Assembly: GCF_019929575.1 (NCBI RefSeq)
Contig: NZ_JAHZPU010000004.1
Location: forward strand, 34,792-98,791
Source: Streptococcus infantis
Lineage (GTDB): Bacteria > Bacillota > Bacilli > Lactobacillales > Streptococcaceae
Direction: 5' to 3'
DNA length: 64,000 nt
Below the pieces are notes generated by a model, which did not search any database, was not told the DNA's origin, and was given only the letters and a program-made list of their open reading frames with translations. Both the position numbers and the translations under genes were made by a program. How positions within the stretch are numbered: position 1 is the first letter of the stretch; each line of letters starts with the position of its first letter. Below are positions 54,457-63,685 of this stretch, one piece after another.

Positions 54457-57400
54457 TTGAATACTAGAAAAATGCAGTTTGAGAGAGTCATCAAATACTC
54501 TATTCGGAAGTTCTCGGTTGGTGTCGGTTCTGCGGTAATCGGGACATTTCTTTTGGGAGCAAATAACTTTTTAGTTGAAGCTGTTGCGGCTAATGAAGTG
54601 GCAACACCAAACCAAGTTCATTACCGTTATTTGGCTGAACAAGAATTGACAGAAGCAGAAAAAGCTCTGATCCATCGAGAAATTCCTTCAGATCTGAAAC
54701 AAGATGATGTTGTCTATCTTGTTTACAGAAAGAAGGAAGTGAATTCTCAACAATTACCGAACACTGGAAGCAAAGAGTTGGCATTGGCAACTCTTGGTTT
54801 TGCAACAGCATCCTTGGTTGTTGTGGTGATGTCTAAAAAACACCGTAATAAAATGTTGGGACTTCTCTTTATTGGAGCTCTAGGAGGTAGCTATTTTATT
54901 CCTCAGTCAGCTCAAGCATTTGAGAATAAAATCTTGGTGTCCTACAACCAAACGATTGCTGCAAGTAGTCAAGAGGACTTGGAAAAAGGTGTCATTCAAA
55001 TCGAAGGATACGAATACATCGGCTACTTTAAAGCATCAGACTTCCAAGAACAAGCAGAGCAAATGCCGACTGCTAAGGGCACGCAAGAAGCAGATCACGA
55101 AGGTGAGTCTTTAGTTCAGCCAGAAGCCCCAGCCTACACAGGAGAAATTAATGCAAAAGGCACTCAAGAAGCAGGCCACGAAGGCGAAGCTTTAGTTCAA
55201 CCAGAATTGCCAGCTTACACAGGTGAGATCACAGCCAAAGGCACGCAAGAAGAGGGTCACCAAGGTGAATCTCTAGTTCAGCCAGAACAACCAGCTTATA
55301 CTGGCGAGATTACAGCCAAAGGCACGCAAGAAGAGGGTCACCAAGGCGAAGCCTTAGTTCAACCAGAATCCCCAGCATATAAAGACGAACTTAGTGCCAA
55401 AGGTACTCAAGAAGAGGGTCACCAAGGTGAATCCCTAGTTCAGCCAGAATTGCCAGCCTACACGGGTGAGATTACAGCCAAAGGCACGCAAGAAGAGGGT
55501 CACCAAGGCGAAGCTTTAGTTCAACCAGAATCCCCAGCCTACACAGGTGAGATCAGCGCTAAAGGTACGCAAGAAGAAGGTCACGAAGGCGAAGCTTTAG
55601 TTCAACCAGAATTGCCATCTTACACAGGTGAGATTACAGCCAAAGGCACGCAAGAAGAGGGTCATGAAGGTGAATCCCTAGTTCAGCCAGAACAACCAGC
55701 TTATACTGGCGAGATTACAGCAAAAGGCACGCAAGAAGAGGGTCACGAAGGTGAATCTCTAGTTCAACCAGAAGTCCCAGCTTACACAGGTGAGATTAGT
55801 GCTAAAGGGACGCAAGAAGAGGGTCACCAAGGTGAATCCCTAGTCCAGCCAGAACAACCAGCTTATACTGGCGAGATTACAGCAAAAGGCACGCAAGAAG
55901 AGGGTCACGAAGGTGAATCCCTAGTCCAGCCAGAATTGCCAGAGTATAAAGTAGCTGAAGCAACTGTCACAGAAACTGAAACTGTAGAAGTCCCATACAC
56001 AAGAGAGTATGTAACTGACGATACTCGCTACACTGCTGAAGAAACAGTGATTCAAAATGGTCAAGCAGGAAGTCAGCTGATTCACCGTGTCTATAAGACA
56101 GTCAATGGCCAAAAAGTTGGGGACCCAATCAGCACGAGTACAGAAACTGTTAAGGCAGCAGTAAATGAAAAAATTAGTCGTGGTACCAAGGCTATTGAAG
56201 GTAAAGTTGAAGAAGTTTCATTTGAAGAAATTCCTTTCGAGACAAAAACAGAAGTAGACAGCACTCTTCCGAAGGGAACAGAAGTTGTTGCTCAAGCTGG
56301 TCAAAACGGTAAGAAAAAGATTACCAAAGTCTATAAGACTCTTAAGGGTGTGAAAACTGCTGATGCTCCAACTATCTCAGAGGAAGTTGTTGAAGCTGCG
56401 CAAGATCGTCTGATTAAGAAAGGTGATCAAGCCCTCGCTGCGCCAACGTTAACAATCACTCAAATTGATAAAGAAGAATTAGATCGTAGTGCCAAGGTTC
56501 GTTACCAATTGGTCAAACCAACAGGTGTAACCATTAAATCTCTTGAGGCTGTTTTGAAAGACGGAGACACTAACCTTCAAACAGTCAACATGTCTGAGGG
56601 AGACTTGACTGCTAATCTTACAAACTTGAAATACTACAAGGACTATAAGATTGCGACCAAGATGGTTTACGATCGTGGAAATGGGAACGAAGAAGTAGTT
56701 CTCACGGAAGAACCACTGCGACTCGATCTCAAAAAAGTCGAAGTCAAAAACATCAAGGAAACAAGCCTTATCAGTGTTGATGACCAGGGTGTAGAGACTG
56801 ATCATAGTCTCTTGTCAGCTAAACCATCAGATGTAAAACCTTATTACTTGAAAGTGACAACTCATGATAACAAGGTGACAAAACTTGCAGTTGATAAGAT
56901 TGAAGAAGTCACAGTTGATGGTAAAGCCTTGTTCAAAGTCACTGCTAAAGCACCAGACCTAGTCCAACGCAATGCAAATAATCAGTTTGCAGAAGAATAT
57001 GTCCATTACTTTGCTAAGCCAAAAGTCCATGAAGGTGATGTTTATTACGATTTCAATGAACTTGTAAAAGCAATGCGAGCTAACCCAAGTGGTACATTTA
57101 AACTGGGTGCAGACTTGAATGCTGCCAATGTTCCAACACCAAATAAAGAGTATGTGACAGGTAAATTTAGTGGTCATCTAACTAGTGTTGACGGCAAACA
57201 GTACTCAATTCATAATATGGGCCGTCAGTTGTTCAATAACCTAGAAGGTGGTTCGGTTAAAAACGTTAACTTAGCAAATGTGGACATTAACATGCCTTGG
57301 ATTGAAAACATTTCAGCCCTGGCTAGAGTTGTCAAAAACGCGACAGTTGAAAACCTTAAGGTAACTGGAAGTATTCTTGGCAAAGATGGTGTAGCTGGTA

Positions 57401-60400
57401 TTGTTAATAAAGTCGATGTTGGCGGACTTCTAACCAATGTTGCCTTTATCGGTAAGATTACTGGTATTGGTGATAAAGGCTGGGATATGGGTGGTATCGC
57501 TGGTGAAGTTTGGAAAGGAAACATCAAAAAAGCCTATGTAGATGCGGATATCGTTGGTAATAAAGCTCGTGTCGGTGGTCTTGTTTCAAGAACTGATAAC
57601 GGTTATGATCCAAATGGTGTCAACACAAATGCCTTTACCAGTGAGTCGGTCGTTAAAGGAACCATCAAGGTGAAAAATCCAATCGAGGTTGGAGGGTACA
57701 TCAGTAAAAACTATCCATGGGGTCGAGTTCTCAATAACGTTTCAATGATGAAAGTTGAAAATGGTGAAGAGTTCTATGGTTCTAAGGATCTTGATGATGA
57801 TGGTGGTTATTTCACAAATAACTGGATCGATAAGAACTACGTTGTTAAAGATGTCAGTGAAGGGAAGCACTCTTTCCAATATTCACGTACCAATAGAATT
57901 AAGGAAATCAGTCTCGAAGAAGCAAATAAAAAGATCGCTGAATTCGGTATCACTGCTGATACGTTTGAAATTAAACCTCTTGTTGAGGATACTCTCAATA
58001 ATAAGAAAGTAAAAGCTGATACTTATAAAGATACTCAAGATTACGACGCCTCTCGTGAACTTGCCTACCGTAATATCGAAAAATTACAACCATTCTATAA
58101 TAAAGAATGGATCGTAAACCAAGGGAACAAACTTGCTGCAGGTAGTCCTCTCTTGACCAAGGAAGTATTGTCTGTAACTGCCATGAAAGGCAATGCCTTT
58201 GTGACAGAATTGGCTGATGCTGACCATATTATGGTGCACTATGCTGATAAGACCAAAGACATCTTTACTGTTTCGCTGAAAGAATCTAAGGTTAAACAAG
58301 TGAAAGAGTACAGCATTGCTGAACTTGGAGAAGTTGTTTACACACCTAATATCGTTGACAAAGACCGTAGCGATCTTATCAATGCTATCGTTGAAAAATT
58401 AAGTCCAGTTGAGCTACAATCAGATCCAATTTACCAAAAACTTGGTAGAACAGGACAAAATAAAGTTAACGCTATAAAAGATCTTTACCTAGAAGAAAGC
58501 TTCAAAGAAGTCAAGGATAATCTGCCTAAATTTGTGAAACAGTTGCTTGAAAATGAAGATCATCAATTAAACACAGATGAGGCTGCTAAACGTGCTTTGA
58601 TCAAGAAGATTGATGATAACAAGGCAGCGGTTCTCCTTGGTCTATCTTACCTTAACCGTTATTACGGAGTGAAGTTTGATAACTTCAATATTAAGCAACT
58701 CATGTTGTTCAAACCAGACTTCTATGGTAAAAATGTAAGTGTGTTAGACTTCTTGATTCAGATTGGTTCTAAAGAAAGTAACATTAAAGGTGATAGAACT
58801 CTAGAAGCTTATCGTGAAGCTATCGGTGGAGTTATCGGTATCGGCGAGTTAAACAGTTTCTTAGACTATAATATGCGTCTATTCACAGAAGACAAAGACC
58901 TAAATGATTGGTTCATCAAAGCAACCAAAGACAATGTCTATATCGTTGAACCAGCAACAACAACTCCTGAGTTTGCAGATAAGAAACACAGAGCTTACGA
59001 AGGTTTAAACAACGATGTGCATGGTAAGATGATCTTGCCACTCTTGAACTTGAAAGATGCACATATGTTCTTGATTTCAACTTACAATACAATGGCTTAT
59101 AGTTCATTTGAGAAATATGGTAAGTATACTGAAGCAGAACGTAATGCCTTTAAAGCTGAAATCGATAAGGTTGCAAAAGGTCAACAGAATTATCTAGACT
59201 TCTGGTCACGTCTATCAATCGATAAAGTTCGAAACAGACTCTTGAAGAGTAATAACATGGTTCCAACACCTGTTTTGGATAACCAAAACTATAAAGATAT
59301 TAGTACTGATAAATACGGTCACACTAATAGTGGTAAAGATGTGGCGCCTATCCGTGAATTATACGGACCTACAGGACGTTATCATGCGACTGACTGGCGT
59401 ATGGGAGCTGTGGCTCGCGTTTATCAGAATCCATATAAAGATGATTCTGTCTTCTTCATGGTTACGGACATGATTAGTGACTTTGGGGTTTCTGCCTTTA
59501 CCCACGAAACAACTCACGTAAATGACCGTATGGTCTACTTGGGTGGCTCAAGACACCGTGAAGGAACAGATCTTGAAGCATTTGCACAAGGAATGTTGCA
59601 AACTCCATCAGTATCAAATCCAAATGGTGAATACAAAGCCCTAGGTCTCAACATGGCTTATGAACGTCCAAACGATGGCAATCAATGGTACAACACAAAT
59701 CCAAATGACCTTAAATCACGTGACGAAATTGATCGTTACATGAAGGGCTATAATGACACCCTCATGCTTCTGGATTATCTTGAAGGAGAGGCTGTCCTCG
59801 ATAAAGAAAATCAAAATTTAAACAATGCTTGGTTCAAGAAGGTTGATAAGCAGTCCAGAGGAAATAACACCAAGAACCAATTCGATAAGGTTCGACCTTT
59901 AAGTGATGAGGAAAAAGCTATTCCTTTGCGTACAGTAGATGACTTAGTAACCAATAACTTTATGACTAACCGTGGTCCAGGTAACAGAGTTTATAATCCT
60001 ACTGACTTTGATTCTGCTTATGTTAATGTTCCAATGATGACGGGTATCTATGGTGGAAATACCAGTGAAGGTGCTCCTGGAGCTATGTCATTTAAACACA
60101 ATACCTTCAGAATCTGGGGTTACTATGGCTATGAAAAAGGCTTCCTAAACTATGCTTCTAACATGCTAAAAGCTGAATCTAAAAAAGCTGGTAAAGATAC
60201 TCTAGGTGATGACTTCATCATTAACAAGATTTCTGAAGGAAAATTCAACAATCTTGAAGATTGGAAGAAAGCATACTTCGGAGAAGTTGTAACAAGCGCC
60301 AAAAATGGAATTCAATCTATTGAAATTGATGGTAAAACATACAATAGCTATGAAGACTTGAAACGTGCATTTGCTGAAGCAGTTGATAAAGATAAGGCTA

Positions 60401-60510
60401 CTCTAAGTAACGGATCTGTCAAATTTGACAACACCGTCTCACTTAAAGAAAAAGTCTTCAAGAAACTTCTTCAACAGACAAATAGCTTTAAAACTTCAAT
60501 CTTTAAATAA
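54457..60510 (+). CDS. Cell-wall-anchored M26 zinc metalloprotease (ZmpB/IgA1-protease family)
   Basis: This 2017-residue surface protease starts with a YSIRK-type signal (YSIRKFSVGVGSAVIGTFLL). It has an early sortase motif LPNTG (100-104) and two membrane helices (about 107-123 and 130-147), the N-terminal layout peculiar to streptococcal M26 proteases. Eleven 27-residue repeats (206-502), two G5 domains (about 500-660) and a GLUG-like beta region (about 930-1100) follow. The catalytic domain carries HETTH (1683-1687) and Glu1707. The start is TTG 54457, six bases after AGGAAGA; ATG 54472 is possible. Whether it cuts IgA1 or another host protein cannot be read. A terminator follows. Confidence 0.9.
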   Translation: MNTRKMQFERVIKYSIRKFSVGVGSAVIGTFLLGANNFLVEAVAANEVATPNQVHYRYLAEQELTEAEKALIHREIPSDLKQDDVVYLVYRKKEVNSQQLPNTGSKELALATLGFATASLVVVVMSKKHRNKMLGLLFIGALGGSYFIPQSAQAFENKILVSYNQTIAASSQEDLEKGVIQIEGYEYIGYFKASDFQEQAEQMPTAKGTQEADHEGESLVQPEAPAYTGEINAKGTQEAGHEGEALVQPELPAYTGEITAKGTQEEGHQGESLVQPEQPAYTGEITAKGTQEEGHQGEALVQPESPAYKDELSAKGTQEEGHQGESLVQPELPAYTGEITAKGTQEEGHQGEALVQPESPAYTGEISAKGTQEEGHEGEALVQPELPSYTGEITAKGTQEEGHEGESLVQPEQPAYTGEITAKGTQEEGHEGESLVQPEVPAYTGEISAKGTQEEGHQGESLVQPEQPAYTGEITAKGTQEEGHEGESLVQPELPEYKVAEATVTETETVEVPYTREYVTDDTRYTAEETVIQNGQAGSQLIHRVYKTVNGQKVGDPISTSTETVKAAVNEKISRGTKAIEGKVEEVSFEEIPFETKTEVDSTLPKGTEVVAQAGQNGKKKITKVYKTLKGVKTADAPTISEEVVEAAQDRLIKKGDQALAAPTLTITQIDKEELDRSAKVRYQLVKPTGVTIKSLEAVLKDGDTNLQTVNMSEGDLTANLTNLKYYKDYKIATKMVYDRGNGNEEVVLTEEPLRLDLKKVEVKNIKETSLISVDDQGVETDHSLLSAKPSDVKPYYLKVTTHDNKVTKLAVDKIEEVTVDGKALFKVTAKAPDLVQRNANNQFAEEYVHYFAKPKVHEGDVYYDFNELVKAMRANPSGTFKLGADLNAANVPTPNKEYVTGKFSGHLTSVDGKQYSIHNMGRQLFNNLEGGSVKNVNLANVDINMPWIENISALARVVKNATVENLKVTGSILGKDGVAGIVNKVDVGGLLTNVAFIGKITGIGDKGWDMGGIAGEVWKGNIKKAYVDADIVGNKARVGGLVSRTDNGYDPNGVNTNAFTSESVVKGTIKVKNPIEVGGYISKNYPWGRVLNNVSMMKVENGEEFYGSKDLDDDGGYFTNNWIDKNYVVKDVSEGKHSFQYSRTNRIKEISLEEANKKIAEFGITADTFEIKPLVEDTLNNKKVKADTYKDTQDYDASRELAYRNIEKLQPFYNKEWIVNQGNKLAAGSPLLTKEVLSVTAMKGNAFVTELADADHIMVHYADKTKDIFTVSLKESKVKQVKEYSIAELGEVVYTPNIVDKDRSDLINAIVEKLSPVELQSDPIYQKLGRTGQNKVNAIKDLYLEESFKEVKDNLPKFVKQLLENEDHQLNTDEAAKRALIKKIDDNKAAVLLGLSYLNRYYGVKFDNFNIKQLMLFKPDFYGKNVSVLDFLIQIGSKESNIKGDRTLEAYREAIGGVIGIGELNSFLDYNMRLFTEDKDLNDWFIKATKDNVYIVEPATTTPEFADKKHRAYEGLNNDVHGKMILPLLNLKDAHMFLISTYNTMAYSSFEKYGKYTEAERNAFKAEIDKVAKGQQNYLDFWSRLSIDKVRNRLLKSNNMVPTPVLDNQNYKDISTDKYGHTNSGKDVAPIRELYGPTGRYHATDWRMGAVARVYQNPYKDDSVFFMVTDMISDFGVSAFTHETTHVNDRMVYLGGSRHREGTDLEAFAQGMLQTPSVSNPNGEYKALGLNMAYERPNDGNQWYNTNPNDLKSRDEIDRYMKGYNDTLMLLDYLEGEAVLDKENQNLNNAWFKKVDKQSRGNNTKNQFDKVRPLSDEEKAIPLRTVDDLVTNNFMTNRGPGNRVYNPTDFDSAYVNVPMMTGIYGGNTSEGAPGAMSFKHNTFRIWGYYGYEKGFLNYASNMLKAESKKAGKDTLGDDFIINKISEGKFNNLEDWKKAYFGEVVTSAKNGIQSIEIDGKTYNSYEDLKRAFAEAVDKDKATLSNGSVKFDNTVSLKEKVFKKLLQQTNSFKTSIFK
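55072..55962 (+). repeat. Eleven tandem 81-bp repeats inside the metalloprotease gene
   Basis: Units start at 55072 and recur exactly every 81 bases (27 codons, AKGTQEEGHxGExLVQPE onwards). The last unit diverges after its LPEYK. Units 3 and 10 encode identical residues, and variation is confined mainly to three positions (Glu/Gln at 10, Ala/Ser at 13, residue 19), a sign of recent duplication and conversion. Confidence 0.92.
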
Positions 60511-60517
60511 TCCAAAT

Positions 60518-60547
60518 CTCTCATCTGCTTAGCAGGTGGGAGTTTTT
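60518..60547 (+). terminator. Intrinsic terminator after the metalloprotease gene
   Basis: CTCTCATCTGC (60518-60528) pairs with GCAGGTGGGAG (60532-60542) over 11 bp with two G-T pairs around TTA, followed by five T. Confidence 0.88.
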
Positions 60548-60608
60548 GCTACTTAATAAGATGCCTTATTTTCCAAACAGATTTTAAGTATTTTTAGGAT
60601 GGTAGGTA

Positions 60609-60614
60609 TATAAT
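60609..60614 (+). promoter_or_regulatory. -10 of the thioredoxin-msrAB2 operon
   Basis: TATAAT lies 54 bases upstream of the chosen start; no clear -35. TTTAAG at 60583-60588 resembles half of a CiaR site, but the second half is poor. Confidence 0.5.
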
Positions 60615-60667
60615 AGAACTATAATACAATATCTATATTCATATGATGAATGAGAAAGGTGATAAAG

Positions 60668-61228
60668 ATGAAAAAATGGCAAGCATCTGTATTGATCTGC
60701 ACTAGTTTGGTTTGTCTATCAGCTTGTAAAAATCAGACGACAAGCGAAACTGACAAGCAAAGTGGAGATAAAAAGGCGCAAGTTAGCTCTCAAACTGTAA
60801 AAAAAGGAGAGGCAGTTGCGGACTTTGAACTCACGGCTATGGATGGGAGGACTTATCATTTATCTGATTACAAAGGTAAAAAGGTCTATCTCAAATTTTG
60901 GGCTTCATGGTGTTCTATTTGCCTAGCTAGTTTGCCTGATACAGATGAACTGGCAAAAGAAGCAAGTGATGACTATGTCGTTTTGACAGTTGTTTCTCCT
61001 GGTCAAAAAGGAGAGCAAGCAGAAGAAGCCTTTAAAAAATGGTATCAGGGTTTGGACTATAAAAATCTCCCTGTTCTTCTAGACCCGTCTGGACAACTCT
61101 TATCCAGTTACGGAGTTCGTTCTTATCCGACTCAGGCTTTTATTGATAAAGAAGGAAAATTGGTGAAGACTCAACCAGGCTTTATGGATAAGGAAACTAT
61201 TTTAGAGAATTTAAAGACTATGAATTAG
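60668..61228 (+). CDS. etrx1: Extracytoplasmic thioredoxin lipoprotein (Etrx1/TlpA-like)
   Basis: This surface thioredoxin passes electrons to the membrane MsrAB. The 186-residue protein has a lipoprotein signal with lipobox LSAC (Cys20), a short linker, and a TlpA-type thioredoxin fold. The active-site motif is WASWCSIC (Cys82 and Cys85), followed by a cis-Pro in RSYPTQAF. The ATG at 60668 gives a normal signal; an earlier in-frame start at 60650 adds MRKVIK. It is nine bases upstream of msrAB2. No ccdA-type membrane reductase lies beside it. Confidence 0.88.
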   Translation: MKKWQASVLICTSLVCLSACKNQTTSETDKQSGDKKAQVSSQTVKKGEAVADFELTAMDGRTYHLSDYKGKKVYLKFWASWCSICLASLPDTDELAKEASDDYVVLTVVSPGQKGEQAEEAFKKWYQGLDYKNLPVLLDPSGQLLSSYGVRSYPTQAFIDKEGKLVKTQPGFMDKETILENLKTMN

Positions 61229-61237
61229 AGGCTTATT

Positions 61238-62353
61238 ATGAATGATAAATTAAAAACCATATTCTTAATTGGAGTGATCATTTTCATCATCATAGGAATT
61301 TTGTTTCTTTTGGAAAAAAGGAACTCTATCTACACCGATAGCTCTCAAATTGAGAAGGCAGCAGTCAGCCAAGGTCAAGGTGTTAAGAAAAAAACTGTGC
61401 CAGATAAAGATGCTGACTTACATGAAATCTATCTAGCGGGAGGCTGTTTTTGGGGAGTTGAAGAGTATTTTTCAAGAGTAGCAGGTGTGACAGATGCTGT
61501 TTCTGGCTATGCGAATGGCAGAGGAGAAACAACCCAGTATGAATTGATCGGCCAAACAGGCCATGCTGAGACTGTTCATGTGACCTACGATGCCAATCAA
61601 ATTTCTCTAAAAGAAATCTTGCTCCATTATTTCCGCATTATCAATCCAATCAGTAAGAATAAGCAGGGAAACGATGTGGGAACTCAGTACAGAACGGGAG
61701 TCTACTATGCAGATGAGAAAGATTTAGAAACGATCAATCAAGTTTTTGAGGAAGTAGCCAAGAACTACGACCAGCCTCTAGCGGTTGAAAAGGAAGCCTT
61801 AACTAATTTTATCGTGGCTGAGGACTACCACCAAGATTATCTCCAGAAAAATCCTAATGGATATTGCCATATCAACGTCAATCAAGCAGCCTATCCTGTC
61901 ATTGATGCTAGCAAGTATCCAAAACCGAGTGACGATGAATTGAAAAAACTTCTGTCTCCAGAGGAATATGCTGTGACTCAAAACGGTCAAACAGAACGTG
62001 CCTTTTCAAATCGTTACTGGGATAAATTTGAAGCAGGAATTTATGTGGATGTGGCAACTGGAGAACCTCTCTTTTCTTCGAAGGATAAATTTGAATCAGG
62101 CTGTGGTTGGCCTAGTTTTACCCAGCCTATCAGTCCAGATGTTGCGACCTATAAGGAAGACAAGTCATACAATATGGTCAGAACAGAAGTCAGAAGTAGA
62201 ACTGGAGATTCCCATCTGGGACATGTCTTCACAGACGGACCTCAGGACAAGGGGGGACTTCGCTATTGTATCAATAGTCTATCCATCCGCTTTATTCCTA
62301 AAGATCAAATGGAAGAAAAGGGTTATGGTTATTTGTTAGATTATGTTGAGTGA
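61238..62353 (+). CDS. msrAB2: Membrane-anchored methionine sulfoxide reductase MsrAB2
   Basis: This 371-residue MsrA-MsrB fusion repairs oxidised surface proteins. An N-terminal membrane helix (about 8-26, [18 protein letters not shown]) anchors it outside. The MsrA domain has [13 protein letters not shown] and [13 protein letters not shown]. The MsrB domain has [22 protein letters not shown] and [14 protein letters not shown]. It is the paralogue of the cytosolic fusion at 46331-47269 and is coupled to the thioredoxin lipoprotein. In pneumococcus the same pair, as I recall, sits close to zmpB. Confidence 0.93.
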   Translation: MNDKLKTIFLIGVIIFIIIGILFLLEKRNSIYTDSSQIEKAAVSQGQGVKKKTVPDKDADLHEIYLAGGCFWGVEEYFSRVAGVTDAVSGYANGRGETTQYELIGQTGHAETVHVTYDANQISLKEILLHYFRIINPISKNKQGNDVGTQYRTGVYYADEKDLETINQVFEEVAKNYDQPLAVEKEALTNFIVAEDYHQDYLQKNPNGYCHINVNQAAYPVIDASKYPKPSDDELKKLLSPEEYAVTQNGQTERAFSNRYWDKFEAGIYVDVATGEPLFSSKDKFESGCGWPSFTQPISPDVATYKEDKSYNMVRTEVRSRTGDSHLGHVFTDGPQDKGGLRYCINSLSIRFIPKDQMEEKGYGYLLDYVE

Positions 62354-62484
62354 ACCTGATATACTTACAAAAGAGTTTACTAGAAAAATCTTTTAGATTC
62401 ATATTTGTTTTTTAGAAGTCTTAACCTTAATATTTGAAGTCTAATTACTCTTTAATAAAGTTATTTTTAATTAAAAGAAAAAAA

Positions 62485-62501
62485 TTATCAAAAAACGATA
62501 A
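62485..62501. promoter_or_regulatory. Candidate operator, inverted repeat TTATC-N7-GATAA
   Basis: The repeat ends eight bases upstream of the -35 hexamer. The half-site TATC/GATA also makes up the palindrome at 62542-62549 just past the -10. Confidence 0.45.
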
Positions 62502-62508
62502 AAAAGTG

Positions 62509-62536
62509 TTGCATTTCAAAAAAATTATGCTATACT
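62509..62536 (+). promoter_or_regulatory. Promoter of the DUF2975/HTH module
   Basis: TTGCAT (62509-62514), a 16-base spacer and TATACT (62531-62536) preceded by TGC form a good promoter. Confidence 0.75.
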
Positions 62537-62541
62537 AGATA

Positions 62542-62549
62542 TATCGATA
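62542..62549. promoter_or_regulatory. Candidate operator, palindrome TATCGATA
   Basis: This perfect 8-bp palindrome covers the expected transcription start. It shares half-sites with the inverted repeat at 62485-62501, so one repressor could bracket the promoter. Confidence 0.45.
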
Positions 62550-62569
62550 AACAATAATAAGTTTTCGAG

Positions 62570-62598
62570 TAGTAACAAAAAGAGCTCATTTGTTACTA
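62570..62598 (+). other. Leader hairpin of the DUF2975/HTH module
   Basis: TAGTAACAAA (62570-62579) pairs perfectly with TTTGTTACTA (62589-62598); no T tract follows. It lies in the 5' leader, about 35 bases before the first start codon, and may stabilise or regulate the mRNA. Confidence 0.6.
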
Positions 62599-62632
62599 AA
62601 GCTAAAAATATTTTATAAAAGAGGAAATCATC

Positions 62633-63124
62633 ATGAAAAAAACTACATCAACTAAAATCGTTAACTTTACTAAGTCACTTGTTACATTAGGCTCTAATTT
62701 CGGAATCTTTACCCTTAGTTTCTTTAGTATCGCTTCCTTAGTCCTTCTCCTTGGTCAATTTGATATCAGCCAACTAATGCCTGAAGGTGCAGAGGTAACA
62801 AGGTCAGGCTACGAAGCGTGGGGAGGAGTTAATGCCTTTGTTCTAACCTTTGTTGCTGGTAATACACTTCTGACTTATGGCCTTATCAAATTAAAACAGT
62901 TTGCTAAGAACTTTAAAGAAAGTGATCTTTTTGAAAATACAACCATTTCATTCTTGAAAAAGGGCGCAGTTTTAATGACTGTAGTAGGAGCTATCCAAGG
63001 TATTACAGAACTTATTTTGAATCCTGCCCACATCATTTTTAACTTTTCGATTGCAGCATTTTTATTTATTGCTAGCTTGGTGCTTACTTCAATCAAAAAT
63101 AAATTTTCAGATAAAGTAGCATAA
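62633..63124 (+). CDS. Four-helix membrane protein, first gene of the module
   Basis: I do not recognise this 163-residue protein. It has four likely membrane helices (about 21-42, 62-83, 105-125 and 132-152) and a basic N-terminus (MKKTTSTKIVNFTKSL). Its layout resembles the DUF2975 protein encoded next to it, suggesting old paralogues. AAAGAGGAAATC precedes the ATG. It leads a three-gene unit ending in an HTH regulator. Confidence 0.65.
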   Translation: MKKTTSTKIVNFTKSLVTLGSNFGIFTLSFFSIASLVLLLGQFDISQLMPEGAEVTRSGYEAWGGVNAFVLTFVAGNTLLTYGLIKLKQFAKNFKESDLFENTTISFLKKGAVLMTVVGAIQGITELILNPAHIIFNFSIAAFLFIASLVLTSIKNKFSDKVA

Positions 63125-63191
63125 TACATGTACGTAACACTTACTAATATTGTATAATATAGTAGAGATTAGAAATGAGGTTTTGAAATTA

Positions 63192-63668
63192 ATGTCTAAG
63201 AAAAATTCCTACTTACCATTTGCTTTAGGTTTTATTAATATCCTACTTTTTATCTTGGGAGTATCTTTAGTTATATCCATCCTTTTAACAGTTTTCAATG
63301 TAACTGAGATTAGCCTATTTAACCTTGGGACTATTTCCTTAAAACCTGATATGGTGAATACTTCAATACTAGTGAGTGCTTTGTCCTTTATCAATAGCTT
63401 TATCATTCTGTTTGTACTATTCTGTGTTAGACAGTTCTTCCAAAATATCATTAATGAACAGATTTTTACAGTTCATAATGTCAAACTTGCTAATCGTATT
63501 TCTCTTTCCCTCTTTATTGCCTCATTTCTAGGAGATGGGATTTTGACACTCAATGGTTACTCATTCTTAAATATAACATTCATGGTTACTGCTCTCGTTG
63601 TTTGGACAATTGGTAAAGTCCTTGAAAAAGCAAACGAAATTGCAGAAGAAAATGAGTTTACAATTTAG
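63192..63668 (+). CDS. DUF2975-family membrane protein (YoaS-like)
   Basis: This 158-residue, four-helix membrane protein belongs by length, topology and partner gene to DUF2975. B. subtilis YoaS, next to the regulator YozG, is the comparison. The block FCVRQFFQNIINEQIFTVHN, between helices 2 and 3, is typical. I choose the ATG at 63192 with GAGG upstream, over a start at 63150 inside a possible internal -10 (TATAAT, 63153-63158). Function is unknown. It is followed by the HTH gene after 17 bases. Confidence 0.75.
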   Translation: MSKKNSYLPFALGFINILLFILGVSLVISILLTVFNVTEISLFNLGTISLKPDMVNTSILVSALSFINSFIILFVLFCVRQFFQNIINEQIFTVHNVKLANRISLSLFIASFLGDGILTLNGYSFLNITFMVTALVVWTIGKVLEKANEIAEENEFTI

Positions 63669-63685
63669 AGAAAGGAGAATATCAC

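Noticed and set aside
54457..54840. LPNTG at residues 100-104 as a sign of a truncated or misassembled protein
   Set aside because: An N-terminal LPXTG followed by two membrane helices is the normal layout of streptococcal M26 proteases.
60583..60599. CiaR-like TTTAAG direct repeat upstream of the thioredoxin gene
   Set aside because: The first half fits, but the second half (TTAGGA) departs from TTTAAG at four of six positions.
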